NCBI GenBank assembly: GCA_009733575.1
Contig: ML769537.1
Location: forward strand, 1-64,000
Direction of reading: 5' to 3'
Length of the DNA stretch: 64,000 bases
DNA from: Gymnopus androsaceus JB14
Lineage: Eukaryota; Basidiomycota; Agaricomycetes; Agaricales; Omphalotaceae
The position numbers and the translations under genes were made by a program. Under the pieces are notes generated by a model. It saw only the letters and a list, made by a program, of their open reading frames with translations, searched no databases and was not told the origin of the DNA. Below are positions 22,896 through 35,131 of the stretch, piece after piece (the first letter of the stretch is position 1; each line of letters starts with the position of its first letter).

Positions 22896-25360
22896 ATGCA
22901 GAGCCATTTTCTGCTGCTCGCTGCATCGCTACTCGTAACTCTCACGATCTATCATCTTATCAAGGCCGCTCGATGGTTCTTCCTTGGTTCGGGCACGCCT
23001 ATTAAGCTTCGCGGACCACCCAATCCTAGCTTTTTATTTGGGAACCTGAAAGAGACTTGGTTTAGTGCAAGTCTTCTCCATTGCCGTGTTGTTGTGTATA
23101 CCGCCACTGATGTTATGCTTTTATGCTACAGACTACCCCCATCGGCGAACCTAATCTTCAAGAGAAATGGCATGAGAGGTATGGTCATACCATCTCTACA
23201 AGATCAGGTTTTGGGTGAGTTGACTTCCATCGAACGCAGATCCCCCAAGTCTTGAGTGGATATCGCTAATGCTGTGGGGTGTCTTTAGGCTCAGCGAATC
23301 GTCACAATGGACGCCAAGGCCATTCAACATATTATGAGAAACGAACACATCTACGGAAAGCCACAAGGTGATCTGCGGATACTCAAATTGATCCTTGGAG
23401 AAGGCAAGTACATACTGTAAGAATGATGTTCATACAGCTTTCTAAAATGCCAATGTACGACAGGCTCTGGTTCCGGTATCTTCGTCGCTGAAGGAGAGAA
23501 GCACAAGCTGCAGGTGACAGCCTCCCTTCTTCTTTCGTGTGCAAAGCTTTCTGACACACATCTTCTGAACAACAGCGTAAAGTGATGGTATAGTATATCA
23601 ATGAATTCTAATATACGCCCATGCTAATCACCTCTTAGAACCCAGCTTTTGCGGCCAACCGAATTCGCGAATTGACTGGAACGTTTTTTGAGAAATCATT
23701 TGAAGTAAGCTCATGTTTCATTCTACAAAAAAAAGTGTACTAATGTCGACGGCTCTGCCAGCTACGTGATATTTGGGCAGCTAAGATCACCGCTGCTAGC
23801 GGTGTTGGGAGAATAGATTCAGTTGATTGGCTCAGCAAGACAACGTTGGATGTTATTGGCTTGACTGGTTCGTTAAACTTCGAACCGCATTTTACTGGGT
23901 GACTCATCTGTGTTCGTCACACAGGATTCAACTACCACTTCAATGCTCTAAACGATACAGGCAAAGTGAACGAGTTGAACAAAGCGTTTTCTGCCATTTC
24001 CGGTTCCTCCGATATGACGAGTGTGTGGATACCTCTACAGGCACAACTTCCCAAGGCCATCATACCACTACTTATGGCTGTCAGTTGTTGAATTATTCAT
24101 TTTCGTCTGTATGTGGCTTAATATTTCGCTATCTAGTTTGCGCAGACCTCAGGAGCTATGGCGGGTAATAGCTTTTAACTCTCTCCTAGATTCATATTCA
24201 TCCCAATGTCTATAGCAATGAAATCGTCAGCAGAAATCATGCAACGTACAGGGAAAGAATTGTTGGTTGAAAGCAAAGCATACTTGGCTGGCACCGGCGA
24301 AAAAAACGACAACTGGGGTGCTCGAGACTTGCTTTCGCTACTCCTGAAGTCTAATATGAGTACCGACATCCCCGAAGATGAAAGGATGAGTGATGCGGAT
24401 GTTATTGCGCGTACGTTGGTATCTCCATGACTCGTCAAATGTGTCTAAAGGCTTTCTAGAGGTGCCCACCTTCCTTATCGCTGGCCATGAAACTACCAGG
24501 TAAGCTTTCAAAAATTATCAAGATACGCTCCCTAACTATCAGGCTTCTGGGCTCAGCGTATCAACTACTTGGGCTTTGTTTTCACTTAGTCGCCATCAAG
24601 AGATCCAAACCAAACTTCGGGAAGAACTCCTCAGCGTACCCACGGAGAAACCCAGTATGGACGTGCTCAACGAGCTTTTTTTACCTCGATGCGTTCGTTC
24701 GCGAGACGTTGCGTCTTTACACTCCGCTGACCAATATCGCACGAACTGCGCTACAGGATGATATACTTCCTCTTGCCCATCCAATCATAGATAGTGACGG
24801 AGTGATTCATGATAGTCTCCCGTAAGTGCAATTTTTGCAATCTAAAAATCATATACGTACTCATGTTCGTGGTAACTAGTGTTCGGCAAAGGTCAACCTT
24901 TGATCATTGCAGTCCTCGGGGTCAATACGGACAGATTGTTGTGGGGATCGGATGCATATGAATTCAAGTCAGTATATTGCAATCTCTTTCTCTAGCCTTT
25001 CGAACTCAATATTTCCTCAGACCCGATCGTTGGCTCAAAGTTCCAGATAATGTTGATACCATACCCGGTGTTTGGAGCAACTTGATGACATTCTGGGGCG
25101 GCTCGCGGGCTTGCATAGGCTGGCGCTTCTCAATCATCGAGTACGAGCTGTCTATTCTTTTGTACGGTCTGGAGATGAACTTACATTTCTTTAGGATGAA
25201 GGCGCTTCTGTTCACATTGGTTCGCAACTTTGAATTCGAACTAGCGGTTCCGGTCGAGGAAATAATACTGCATAGAGTGGCGTCAATGCAAAGGCCCTCA
25301 TTGAGCTCTGATTATTCTCGAGCTAAATTGCCTCTGCTCATTAAACCGCTTAAGACTTAA
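22896..25360 (+). pseudogene. Cytochrome P450, array copy 3 (full length, several one-base breaks)
   Basis: Has the promoter, an intact exon 1 (anchor and LRGPPNPSFLFGNLKETW), AGHETT near 24480, the ExxR helix and the haem loop [13 protein letters not shown] near 25093-25131. Three one-base differences from the other copies fall in coding sequence: one G fewer at the end of exon 2 (about 23212), one T more in ELFYLD (about 24677-24683), and one G more in VRKDQP (about 24885). All are in or next to short runs. If these are sequencing errors, this is the most complete copy. Confidence 0.8.
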
Positions 25361-25564
25361 AGATAGTGTAAGATCATTCCTAAACACGCTTTGACATCCC
25401 TACAATATATACTTCCCTTTTTCATTCGTGATTCGAAAAGTCGTCAAGGGTTGTATCACAGGTACTCTTCACCGACGATTCAAATGACAATTTCCGAGAA
25501 GTGATAGATACGAAACACCGCATTACAGGTATTGTTGTTGTTAAGACATACATCTCTCTCTTAC

Positions 25565-27820
25565 TGATGTTATGCTTTTATGCTACAGACTACCCCCATC
25601 GGCGAACCTAATCTTCAAGAGAAATGGCATGAGAGGTATGGTCATACCATCTCTACAAGATCAGGTTTTGGGGTGAGTTGACTTCCATCGAACGCAGATC
25701 CCCCAAGTCTTGAGTGGATATCGCTAATGCTGTGGGGTGTCTTTAGGCTCAGCGAATCGTCACAATGGACGCCAAGGCCATTCAACATATTATAGAAACG
25801 AACACATCTACGGAAAGCCACAAGGTGATCTGCGGATACTCAAATTGATCCTTGGAGAAGGCAAGTACATACTGTAAGAATGATGTTCATACAGCTTTCT
25901 AAAATGCCAATGTACGACAGGCTCTGGTTCCGGTATCTTCGTCGCTGAAGGAGAGAAGCACAAGCTGCAGGTGACAGCCTCCCTTCTTCTTTCGTGTGCA
26001 AAGCTTTCTGACACACATCTTCTGAACAACAGCGTAAAGTGATGGTATAGTATATCAATGAATTCTAATATACGCCCATGCTAATCACCTCTTAGAACCC
26101 AGCTTTTGCGGCCAACCGAATTCGCGAATTGACTGGAACGTTTTTTGAGAAATCATTTGAAGTAAGCTCATGTTTCATTCTACAAAAAACAGTGTACTAA
26201 TGTCGACGGCTCTGCCAGCTACGTGATATTTGGGCAGCTAAGATCACCGCTGCTAGCGGTGTTGGGAGAATAGATTCAGTTGATTGGCTCAGCAAGACAA
26301 CGTTGGATGTTATTGGCTTGACTGGTTCGTTAAACTTCGAACCGCATTTTACTGGGTGACTCATCTGCGTTCGTCACACAGGATTCAACTACCACTTCAA
26401 TGCTCTAAACGATACAGGCAAAGTGAACGAGTTGAACAAAGCGTTTTCTGCCATTTCCGGTTCCTCCGATATGACGAGTGTGTGGATACCTCTACAGGCA
26501 CAACTTCCCAAGGCCATCATACCACTACTTATGGCTGTCAGTTGTTGAATTATTCATTTTCGTCTGTATGTGGCTTAATATTTCGCTATCTAGTTTGCGC
26601 AGACCTCAGGAGCTATGGCGGGTAAGTCTAGCTTTTAACTCTCTCCTAGATTAATATTCATCCCAATGTCTATAGCAATGAAATCGTCAGCAGAAATCAT
26701 GCAACGTACAGGGAAAGAATTGTTGGTTGAAAGCAAAGCATACTTGGCTGGCACCGGCGAAAAAAACGACAACTGGGGTGCTCGAGACTTGCTTTCGCTA
26801 CTCCTGAAGTCTAATATGAGTACCGACATCCCCGAAGATGAAAGGATGAGTGATGCGGATGTTATTGCGCGTACGTTGGTATCTCCATGACTCGTCAAAT
26901 GTGTCTAAAGGCTTTCTAGAGGTGCCCACCTTCCTTATCGCTGGCCATGAAACTACCAGGTAAGCTTTCAAAAATTATCAAGATACGCTCCCTAACTATC
27001 AGGCTTCTGGGCTCAGCGTATCAACTACTTGGGCTTTGTTTTCACTTAGTCGCCATCAAGAGATCCAAACCAAACTTCGGGAAGAACTCCTCAGCGTACC
27101 CACGGAGAAACCCAGTATGGACGTGCTCAACGAGCTTTTTTACCTCGATGCGTTCGTTCGCGAGACGTTGCGTCTTTACACTCCGCTGACCAATATCGCA
27201 CGAACTGCGCTACAGGATGATATACTTCCTCTTGCCCATCCAATCATAGATAGTGACGGAGTGATTCATGATAGTCTCCCGTAAGTGCAATTTTTGCAAT
27301 CTAAAAATCATATACGTACTCATGTTCGTGGTAACTAGTGTTCGCAAAGGTCAACCTTTGATCATTGCAGTCCTCGGGGTCAATACGGACAGATTGTTGT
27401 GGGGATCGGATGCATATGAATTCAAGTCAGTATATTGAAATCTCTTTCTCTAGCCTTTCGAACTCAATATTTCCTCAGACCCGATCGTTGGCTCAAAGTT
27501 CCAGATAATGTTGATACCATACCCGGTGTTTGGAGCAACTTGATGACATTCTGGGGCGGCTCGCGGGCTTGCATAGGCTGGCGCTTCTCAATCATCGAGT
27601 ACGAGCTGTCCTATTCTTTTGTACGGTCTGGAGATGAACTTACAATTTCTTTAGGATGAAGGCGCTTCTGTTCACATTGGTTCGCAACTTTGAATTCGAA
27701 CTAGCGGTTCCGGTCGAGGAAATAATACTGCATAGAGTGGCGTCAATGCAAAGGCCCTCATTGAGCTCTGATTATTCTCGAGCTAAATTGCCTCTGCTCA
27801 TTAAACCGCTTAAGACTTAA
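25565..27820 (+). pseudogene. Cytochrome P450, array copy 4 (no first exon or promoter)
   Basis: Begins within the first intron; exon 1 (membrane anchor) and the TATA region are absent. The body is almost identical to copy 3. It lacks the extra T in ELFYLD and the extra G in VRKDQP, but has lost one G in IQHIMRN (about 25790). I-helix, ExxR and haem loop are present. Upstream sequence is the 3' flank of unit 3, so a deletion or unequal crossover joined the units near 25550. Confidence 0.85.
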
Positions 27821-28084
27821 AGATAGTGTAAGATCATTTCCTAAACACGCTTTGACATCCCTACAATATATACTTCCCTTTTTCATTCGTGATTCGAAAA
27901 GTCGTCAAGGGTTGTATCACAGGTACTCTTTCACCGACGATTCAACATGACAATTTCCGAGAAGTGATAAGATACGAAACACCGCATTACAGGTATTGTT
28001 GTTGTTAAGACATACTTGGCTAGGTACCAATATGTGTGCTTCCATTGTTATGCAAAAATATCAAATCTTGGTGCATTTCACTTC

Positions 28085-29155
28085 ATGTCGTCCAACAGCA
28101 TACAGTCCCTGCCCACAGTTTCCAACTTGAAGAACGAAGAACTCACGGCAGCATGCCGGCGACTACCAAGAAAAGGATATGTCGCGTTTGTAGGAGATGT
28201 GCGCATTTTACCTGTTTCGAAATTTCACTGGAGACTCAACAAGTTCCTCTGTAGCGGCATCAACTTTTCTTCATGCCCTGGGAGCCATACCATTCCTGGA
28301 CATTCTATCTCGTCCATAAAGGGCTTCGAGAAGAGAACCAAGGAAAAGGAATCGAGCCCCAAATGTCCGTGCCAATTCTCCCCAACAGGACACATCCTTT
28401 GTCTCGCGAGCCACTGGATCCAGGTTATCCACTTCCGTGGAACGACTGCTACAATCCAGATTTTATTCAGTTCGATGCTCGTGTGGCTACGAATGAGACG
28501 GAGGAAGAACCGGTGTGCTGGGCTACTTCGGAAGAGGCGGCGCGGATCCAGGATTATTTCGGCGAGGATGTCCAGCGCAGGTGGCAACTGAAACCACAAA
28601 TTGTCGCCATTAGAGCTATAACAGGAGATGAAAGGTCATCGGAATCCAGTGACACGGAGTCGGAAGTCCCTTGGGGATCCAGAGACGACTTTGATCCAGT
28701 GGGCGAAGAAAACGAAAGACAAAGCAAAGGTTCTGAACCTAGGGCAGCGGAAGAAAACAACACGAGGATCATGCTGGAGGAGCTGACTAGTCGGCCACAT
28801 AGCAGTCTCGTCGTCGTCGAGGTGACCTTCGATCTATCGTCCACAGATCAAATACATCACCCAAGCGACTTTTTTGAAGAAGTAAGATCTTTGAAAAAGT
28901 GAGTCAGTCTTCTTTTGGTGAGCGTTGAGGTTCTTGATCTGCCATAGGCTTACAATCGAGATGGAGAATGCACGGCAACTGCGAGAGGTCGAGAATGCTC
29001 AACGGATCAGCAAAGAGCTCTGTGTTACCTTGCAGAGATCAGAAAGCAAACCTCAAAGACCTCGTAAGCATATTCACATATTCTATCCCATGCGAACGAG
29101 TCTGAGAGATAGTCAGTCGGTCACTATGCACGAAGATTGCACAAGAAAATTATGA
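28085..29155 (+). CDS. Gene X copy 3, internally shortened with altered C-terminus
   Basis: Exons 28085-28198, 28255-28898 and 28948-29155 give 321 residues. Relative to copies 1 and 2 it lacks 14 codons after QSLPT (in-frame deletion of the FVVLALDP segment). An indel near 29115 puts the last residues in another frame (ending MHEDCTRKL), so the basic tail is lost. The frame is otherwise open over about 900 coding bases. Confidence 0.7.
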
Positions 29156-30186
29156 CTCGGATGAAAAACTCTTGAAAATTGCACAGCTACAGCATCTAAA
29201 GCACATAAAGATCTCGTCGGCGTTAACTTTGTGAATGAAAAGAATAAAAAGATACCGATGCAAAAGATTCTTTGGGGCCTAAACGTTTAGGAGTCGGAGT
29301 CAGCTACGAGCGCTTAGTATTTACTGCCGGCGCTTATTCTTTCTGCGCGGTCATTCCTGGACCCTGGTTTTTTATGATTAGAGGATTTCATACTTTCTAT
29401 CTACTCATGAGCGGGGAACGAACCTGAAGCATAAAAAGTTTACTGATAAATCCGGATAAGTCAGACCCAGGATATGTACCAAGATATGTACTAATGTAGT
29501 CCTCATGATCATTTCAGATGTCAGACTCGCTTGACTATTCTATCAGAGTCAAATGTGTACTTCAGATGTCCAACTGGAGCGTTACTTACCAAGTACAATA
29601 GGAGGCTAAGAATTTGTACTCGGAGCATTATCTCCGTGAATCGTTCTCTTCATCGAGGATCCATGAGCTCTCGAATCCGCGGACTTAACAGTACTTTGCC
29701 CGGTTGCCGTGTGCGCAAAGTACGCTAGCGTCTTTGCTTGCTTCAAAATTCAAACGATTCGAAACTCACCTTTGCACTTCGTCACCGCCACACATGTAAC
29801 ATGGGAAAGATCATACCTCGTGCAATGACCTTGTCAAGACAAGACTAGTGTTGATCAATTCGGGGTATAGCTGCTCTTCTGCCGTTGTCATGAACGTTTT
29901 CATTTTATGTCCTTCACCCCACTAGAAGCGACTCACTTTCCCCCATCTTCCCTTATCTTGACCACATAGATCCTCTAGCCGGAAATTGCGCATCGTTACT
30001 TCAACTGAAGCTCTGAAGAACGGGTCTCGACGTAATTGGCGTATTCGATGCCAATGCTTGCTTTTATCAATCAAAAGCAAACCTAGCGTATTGCTCTCGT
30101 CCTTCTTTCATTTGAATCCGGCTTCTTTTCGCCCCAGACACTGCTCCAGCCATTGCTCTTTTTTCTTCTGTTAAGTCGCGGTCGTA
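29156..30186. other. Intergenic, right edge of the array
   Basis: Homology to the array ends near 29280, where a perfect 14-bp palindrome, CCTAAACGTTTAGG, occurs. Beyond it no gene is supported; short frames at 29531-29728 and 29986-30174 have no features. Confidence 0.5.
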
Positions 30187-31754
30187 ATGCCTCTCCCCAA
30201 TATCCGTCCCGACTTTGACCTCGAGGCTCGTCCTCACATTTTTCGCTCTCCTACTGAATGGGCTTCTTTTTGGTGTGGCCTAGCTCCTTGGTTCGAGTGC
30301 CATGGTTATAAACTCCACGTTTCTGGGTCTAAGACTCCACTTGGCCTCTTTGACGGACTTACAGTTCCTGCACGAGATACAGTGCATACCCAGCAGCAGT
30401 TTCCTTATGCTTTCACGGACGTTTCCGCCGGGCCTGAATTCATATACGACTCGCCTTCTCGCGATCGGAGTAGATCATCTGGAAAAAGTCCAGGATATCG
30501 CTCTGACATAAAATCACTCGTACCGGTTCAAGTCCCGCCGTTCATTGCGACTGGGAATACAGGCAGGGTGTACGCGGCCCAGGACTCACTTGGACGTCAT
30601 GTTTGTTTCAAGATTGTGAAGAGGGATTCGGAGCAGCTACGGGTCGTGGAGCTACTACGTCGACAGACGCAGACGCCAGGTGTTTTGCCAATCCTGGACG
30701 TGCTGGAGTATGATGAAGAATATGCATTTTTAGTGATGCCGAGATGGGGTGACATTCCTGGAACTAGCAATTTGTTACGGTCGGTTGAAGATGTGGGCGA
30801 GTTTGTTGTCGATATTTTGAAGGTGACTTTTGATTGATCAACTCTTCGAAAGATATGCTCAAGTACTGGTTCATAACGTGATAAACAGGGCCTCGATACA
30901 CTGCACTCCCTTCACATTGCGCATCGAGATATCAAAATTAACAACATGGTCATGAACCATCTACTCTCCCTTCCTGCCAGAGTCCTGCGACCCTTGCAGC
31001 ACCTAAACATCATTCTAGTCATGGTCCCATCGCGAAACTCTTTCCCGACTCCCGCGAGACAATACCACATCGTCTAGAAATTTCCATCATCGATTTCGAT
31101 TTTGCGATGATAGTCCCCACAAATAAAAACGGGAAACATAGGCTGTCGTCATCGCTGGCATGGATGCAGGAGTATAGTGCACTGGACGTCGCACAAGGAG
31201 AGCTGGTTTATGATCCCTTCAAATACGATGTCGGTGTATTGGGTGTAATGCTCTGTGAGATGCTCCAGGTCAGTTCCTTATATTTCTCAATGTAGCACTC
31301 ATTACCTTTGCTCATGCTTTTCATTGTTTAGAAATATACACCATTAATCCCGTATCTCGCTCCCCTACTCGACCGTATGACAACGCACGAAATGAAGAAA
31401 CGATTCACAGCGCGCGAAGCGTATGCCTTCGCTGAGAAACACCTTATCCAAGGGCTCTCTGAAAAGCAGCTTCATCAGAAACTCGTTCTTACAGGTCACT
31501 CTTCTACCATCGTCGACTTCTCCGACCATATGTGGCACACCAGTCCATGGTCGTCCTACGACCGCTGGGCTAACCTCCCTCCAGCGTTTTTTAAGGACTT
31601 TCCTCAGTGGGCAGAATACGTGACTTCACCGTTACCAAAGTGGAAGACGCTGCTGAGAAGGGTGTGTGAGACGGACAAAGGGAGGCGACGAGTAGGAAGA
31701 ATCCGAAAGGTGTTATCAGTTGTGGGAATTGGGGATGGGGATATACAATACTAG
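30187..31754 (+). CDS. Atypical protein kinase-like protein (agaricomycete-expanded type)
   Basis: Exons 30187-30822, 30889-31267 and 31332-31754. The kinase fold is shown by GNTGRVYAAQD (Gly loop), VCFKIVK (Lys), HSLHIAHRDIKINNMVM (catalytic loop) and IIDFDFAMIVP, where DFD replaces DFG. DPFKYDVGVLGVMLCEML matches the helix F region. The N-terminal 120 residues are unlike classical kinases. Exon 2 has one base too many for its phases: HRDIKINN and DFDFAM lie in different frames, with the shift most likely in about 30950-31060. The protein may be a pseudokinase or an active kinase. About 470 residues if the break is a sequencing error. Confidence 0.7.
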
Positions 31755-32819
31755 TAATGGTTGGTCGTATCAGGAGGTACAGATTCAGTGGTCTGGTGCT
31801 GTAGCGGTACACTGTAGCGGTACAGTATAACTTAATGGAATTACAATCTCGTAAATTATCAATACGATGCTTCGTCCCTGGTAGCCTAGAGGCCCGAAAA
31901 AATTGCTGATGCTTGGCCCTTGGTCTGATTTATGTGTCTGGTTTCTGGAGCCGCTGTTTCTGTACTTGTCAGAGGGTATCAGAGTCCAGACCTGAACCGC
32001 TGTCGCCCAAAACACGTTGATTTGTTGAAGATGAGGATGCATGGATGATGGATGCGAATACAATCTTGGCTATGAAACTCTCCGTGTGTGCGAGAATTTC
32101 GAAATTCCTATACACTTTGTTGACCAACATCGGCTACTTAATAAAAAAATCCATATTGTTCAGTCAATCCCTAGACTAATAGCTTCATTGAATTGCCTCA
32201 AGGACTACCCGTGGTCGATATCTTCAATCTGTTGCGGAGACTTTTCAATTACAGAAATCAGGTCAAATTCACTTCAATTTTTTCCATCATGGCATGGCAA
32301 TTTTTCAGAGAACCAACGTTGCGTAGAATTTCATCAGAGCTGTACAGATCCGACGTCCTTGACGGAAAGTCAATAGAAAATCAAGAAGGATCATCTCGCA
32401 AATCTATTTCCATTTTAGGTAGTACGCTGTACCTATTCAACAGAACAACACTGAGCTTCTTTCCACTGCCCCAGACGACTGTTGGTCTTCCTTTACAGTG
32501 CGCTAATTCGAAGCATCAATCACCATCCACATTCTTTATGTCGATATCATACATACATAGTGATCTTGGTTGTGATTCATTTAGAATCATTGAGCACTAG
32601 CACTAGTCGAAGCTCCATCCTTCAGAATTATTCCTCATGGTCCGGCTGAGCATCGAGGAACAGACTTCGCTGCAAAGCAAACACCGGTAACTCCGTTTGT
32701 CAAGTAGAATACCTTCCATCTGATCAGCTTTCAAATTCGTATTCACGTGGTGCCTCTCGATAAAGGACACTCTGTATCGAACCGGATGTGCGATACGTTT
32801 ATCGGAGAAGAATCCGAAG
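31755..32819. other. Intergenic, no supported gene
   Basis: Lies between the 3' ends of two convergent genes. A 14-base string (TGTAGCGGTACA and neighbours) is repeated directly near 31800-31826. Frames in this region are short and carry no motif. Confidence 0.5.
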
Positions 32820-35131
32820 TCACCGTGGTTGAAGTGGTAAGTCGAGACAACACTTGTGTATCCGTATGTGGGATACAGATGCAATTCTTATTCCAGGATC
32901 AGACGGCCGCAATTGAAGCTCGTTCTTGTTCAATCTTCCGAGCGTGTTCGCCTGAATGGACCGGAGTGAGAACAACAAGGAAGAAAATAGAAGACCGAAC
33001 TCGCCTGCTAGTGGGAAGAATGCGCTCAATGTCCTCATTGCATTTACAAGAACGTCGAGTTCCTGATCCACCGCTAAGACAGAAGGAGAAAGAGCGGCAA
33101 TGCCACCTGAAAGCGAGAGGGCTTGAATGTATAGTTTAGCAACAGTCGTCCAACAGGCCTAGAAGCAAGATTCAGTCAAGAGCATATTAAATTACACTAC
33201 ACTTACGCTCATCAGAGGATCCAACCACTCGTAATCGGTCTGCCTCAACTGTCTAATTAGACTCATCACATAGTTTGCGGCCTGGAAGTTTTCCATTTCC
33301 AGATCGCTCTTATGGAGGTTTATGGTGCAAACGTTTGCAATGGTGTGGATAGCAAGCAATTCGTAGTCAAGAGACGGTGCTTGGTCTGTCCAGGGTTCGA
33401 ATCCAGGGAAGAAAGGGAGAGAGGAGATAAATCGCTGGAGAGCAGTAGAAGTAGCGGTGAATTCGGCCCAGTTGGGTTGTAAAGCTGATGATGCGTGTTA
33501 AGTGGGAGTGGTTCTGAAACATTGGCGGCGGAACTCACAAGAAGCAAGCCGGAACGTCCTCTCGTATAGTGCTGCTGCCTTTGCTTTCAAAGAAGGCATA
33601 TAGACGGGATTCCCCAAAGGATCGAACGCCATGACTGAAGTAAATCCATCATCCTATAGAAATACATAATATATGTAGCAACAAAATATATCAGTTGTCT
33701 CTAGACTAGAACTATATAGGCTACTCACCAACGCTGCATCGGGCCATGGGGTTTTTATTCGACCTTGGTGATGTTCTCCATCGGGTAAAGCCACGGGTAG
33801 GCCATTCGCAACGCTCCAACACCGATCCACCATAAAGACTTGCCAAAATGTTGATATCCGTTCCCGCAATTCAGCAGTGTCCTTTGGAGGGGAGGTAGCG
33901 ATGGAAGATGTCGAGCTGGATGTCTTCAAGATCATTGATCCTGCGGACGTACTAGCGTCTGCTGGACTGGATGTGGTATTGGGCTGGACGAGATCCGTGT
34001 ACTGAATCTGATGTAAACCCAGACCTACAGCAAGCCTTGCGGCCGAGAAGGAATGGCAGTAACCTTCCAGTATACGGCTGTTTGCGTAAAGGTATATCGC
34101 TAAGAGACTCGAGGCCTGAACCACGTCCACGAGACGATCCTGGTTATCTAGTGCAACAGTGATTTCACGTAACGCTCTTGTCAGAAATGTTGATTCGAGT
34201 TCAGAAAAGTAAGGGGAGCGAGCAAAGTGGCAGGCGAGGAGATAGATCGCGTTCATTAAAGCTGGATGTGGTTCCGGAACTCCACCTAATGAATCACCTT
34301 TGGAGAGAATATCTAATCGTGTTGTGTCGGAAAAACACCAACATTGGTGCCGATGTGCGATAAAGATTTCCAAACTGGTGATGATTATCATCAGTATGAA
34401 AGGGAGACACATCAGAAGGACACTGACAGGATCTTTTTGTTCTCGAAGGGTAACGGCGTCGAAGGATCCCAATGAGGCATGTCTGGAAACATGGAGGTGG
34501 TCATTCCTGTGAACGGCGACATTTCGTATGAATGTCCTCCCATAGCGGTCGAGTTATCCCAGTTCAGGCCTGTAGTAGAAGCGAAAGGGCTGCCTGAGGA
34601 GGAAGATGATGATGAACTTGATCCTGGTCCAGCGGAAGTTGACGGCCAAGCGTTACTCAGTGAAGGACCGGCGAGCGAAATATGGTTTGGATCCACATCT
34701 CCCAAAGAACTGGCATCAAAACCGATCGAGTCGAAGAAACCAGGAGAAGCCAGTATTGGATGAGATATCCCCAGAGGTCGCTGGCTCTGTTCCCTCTAAT
34801 TCCTTTATTCTGTCCTCCAGCATCGCCAGCTTTTCCTTCAGCTTCTGCGTCCGACTCTTCTGCCTCCTGTCCTCGTATTCGCATTCATCGGCTCTCTTCA
34901 TTTTAAGGCACGGTGAGCAGACGGGCTTTTGGCCGTCACATTTCTAAAGACTGTATTGAGCTTACGCGTATATGGACTCGATGGAGACTCACCAATTTCC
35001 TCTTCCTACGACGCGAGAAACCCGTCAATCCTCCCATGTCTACACACGCTCAATTACGACGCTCACCGACAACAGAGACAGGCAAGACCCCGCTGTAGAG
35101 GGATATGTCCAGAAGGTTTCTTGGGAGGCAT
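32820..35131 (-). CDS. Zn2Cys6 transcription factor with fungal-specific TF domain
   Basis: Nuclear DNA-binding regulator. The start ATG is at 35131. The zinc cluster is assembled from three exons: 35131-35067 (GLACLCCR), a 13-nt micro-exon 35005-34993 (KRKL) and an exon from 34943 (KCDGQKPVCSPC). Together they give the CxxCRxRKxKCDGxxPxCxxC pattern. A coiled coil (KLKEKLAMLEDRIKELE) follows. The middle homology region (HPALMNAIYLLACHFARS, GLGLHQIQYTDL, RISTFWQVFMVDRCWSVANG) identifies the fungal_trans domain. Exons continue to a stop at 32820-32822 with several 50-60 nt introns. One junction, near 34740-34710, is unresolved: either a very short intron or a one-base break. Targets unknown. 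Confidence 0.82.

Larger units (their letters stand above)
15291..29250 (+). repeat. Tandem array: P450, gene X and transposon-derived relic
   Basis: Four head-to-tail units. Unit 1 (15291-19871) holds P450, X and relic. Unit 2 (19872-22791) has the same order, but its P450 lost about 1.7 kb internally. Unit 3 (22792 to about 25550) has a P450 only. It is fused to unit 4 (about 25550-29250), which has a P450 without its first exon, then X. Units 1 and 2 are offset by exactly 2925 bp across the X genes. Identity between units is very high, so the duplications look recent. The pattern fits unequal crossing over with deletions. Confidence 0.85.

Noticed and set aside
32041..33139. Plus-strand open frames overlapping the end of the Zn2Cys6 gene
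   Set aside because: No motif, no splice context, and the minus strand codes for the conserved end of the transcription factor.
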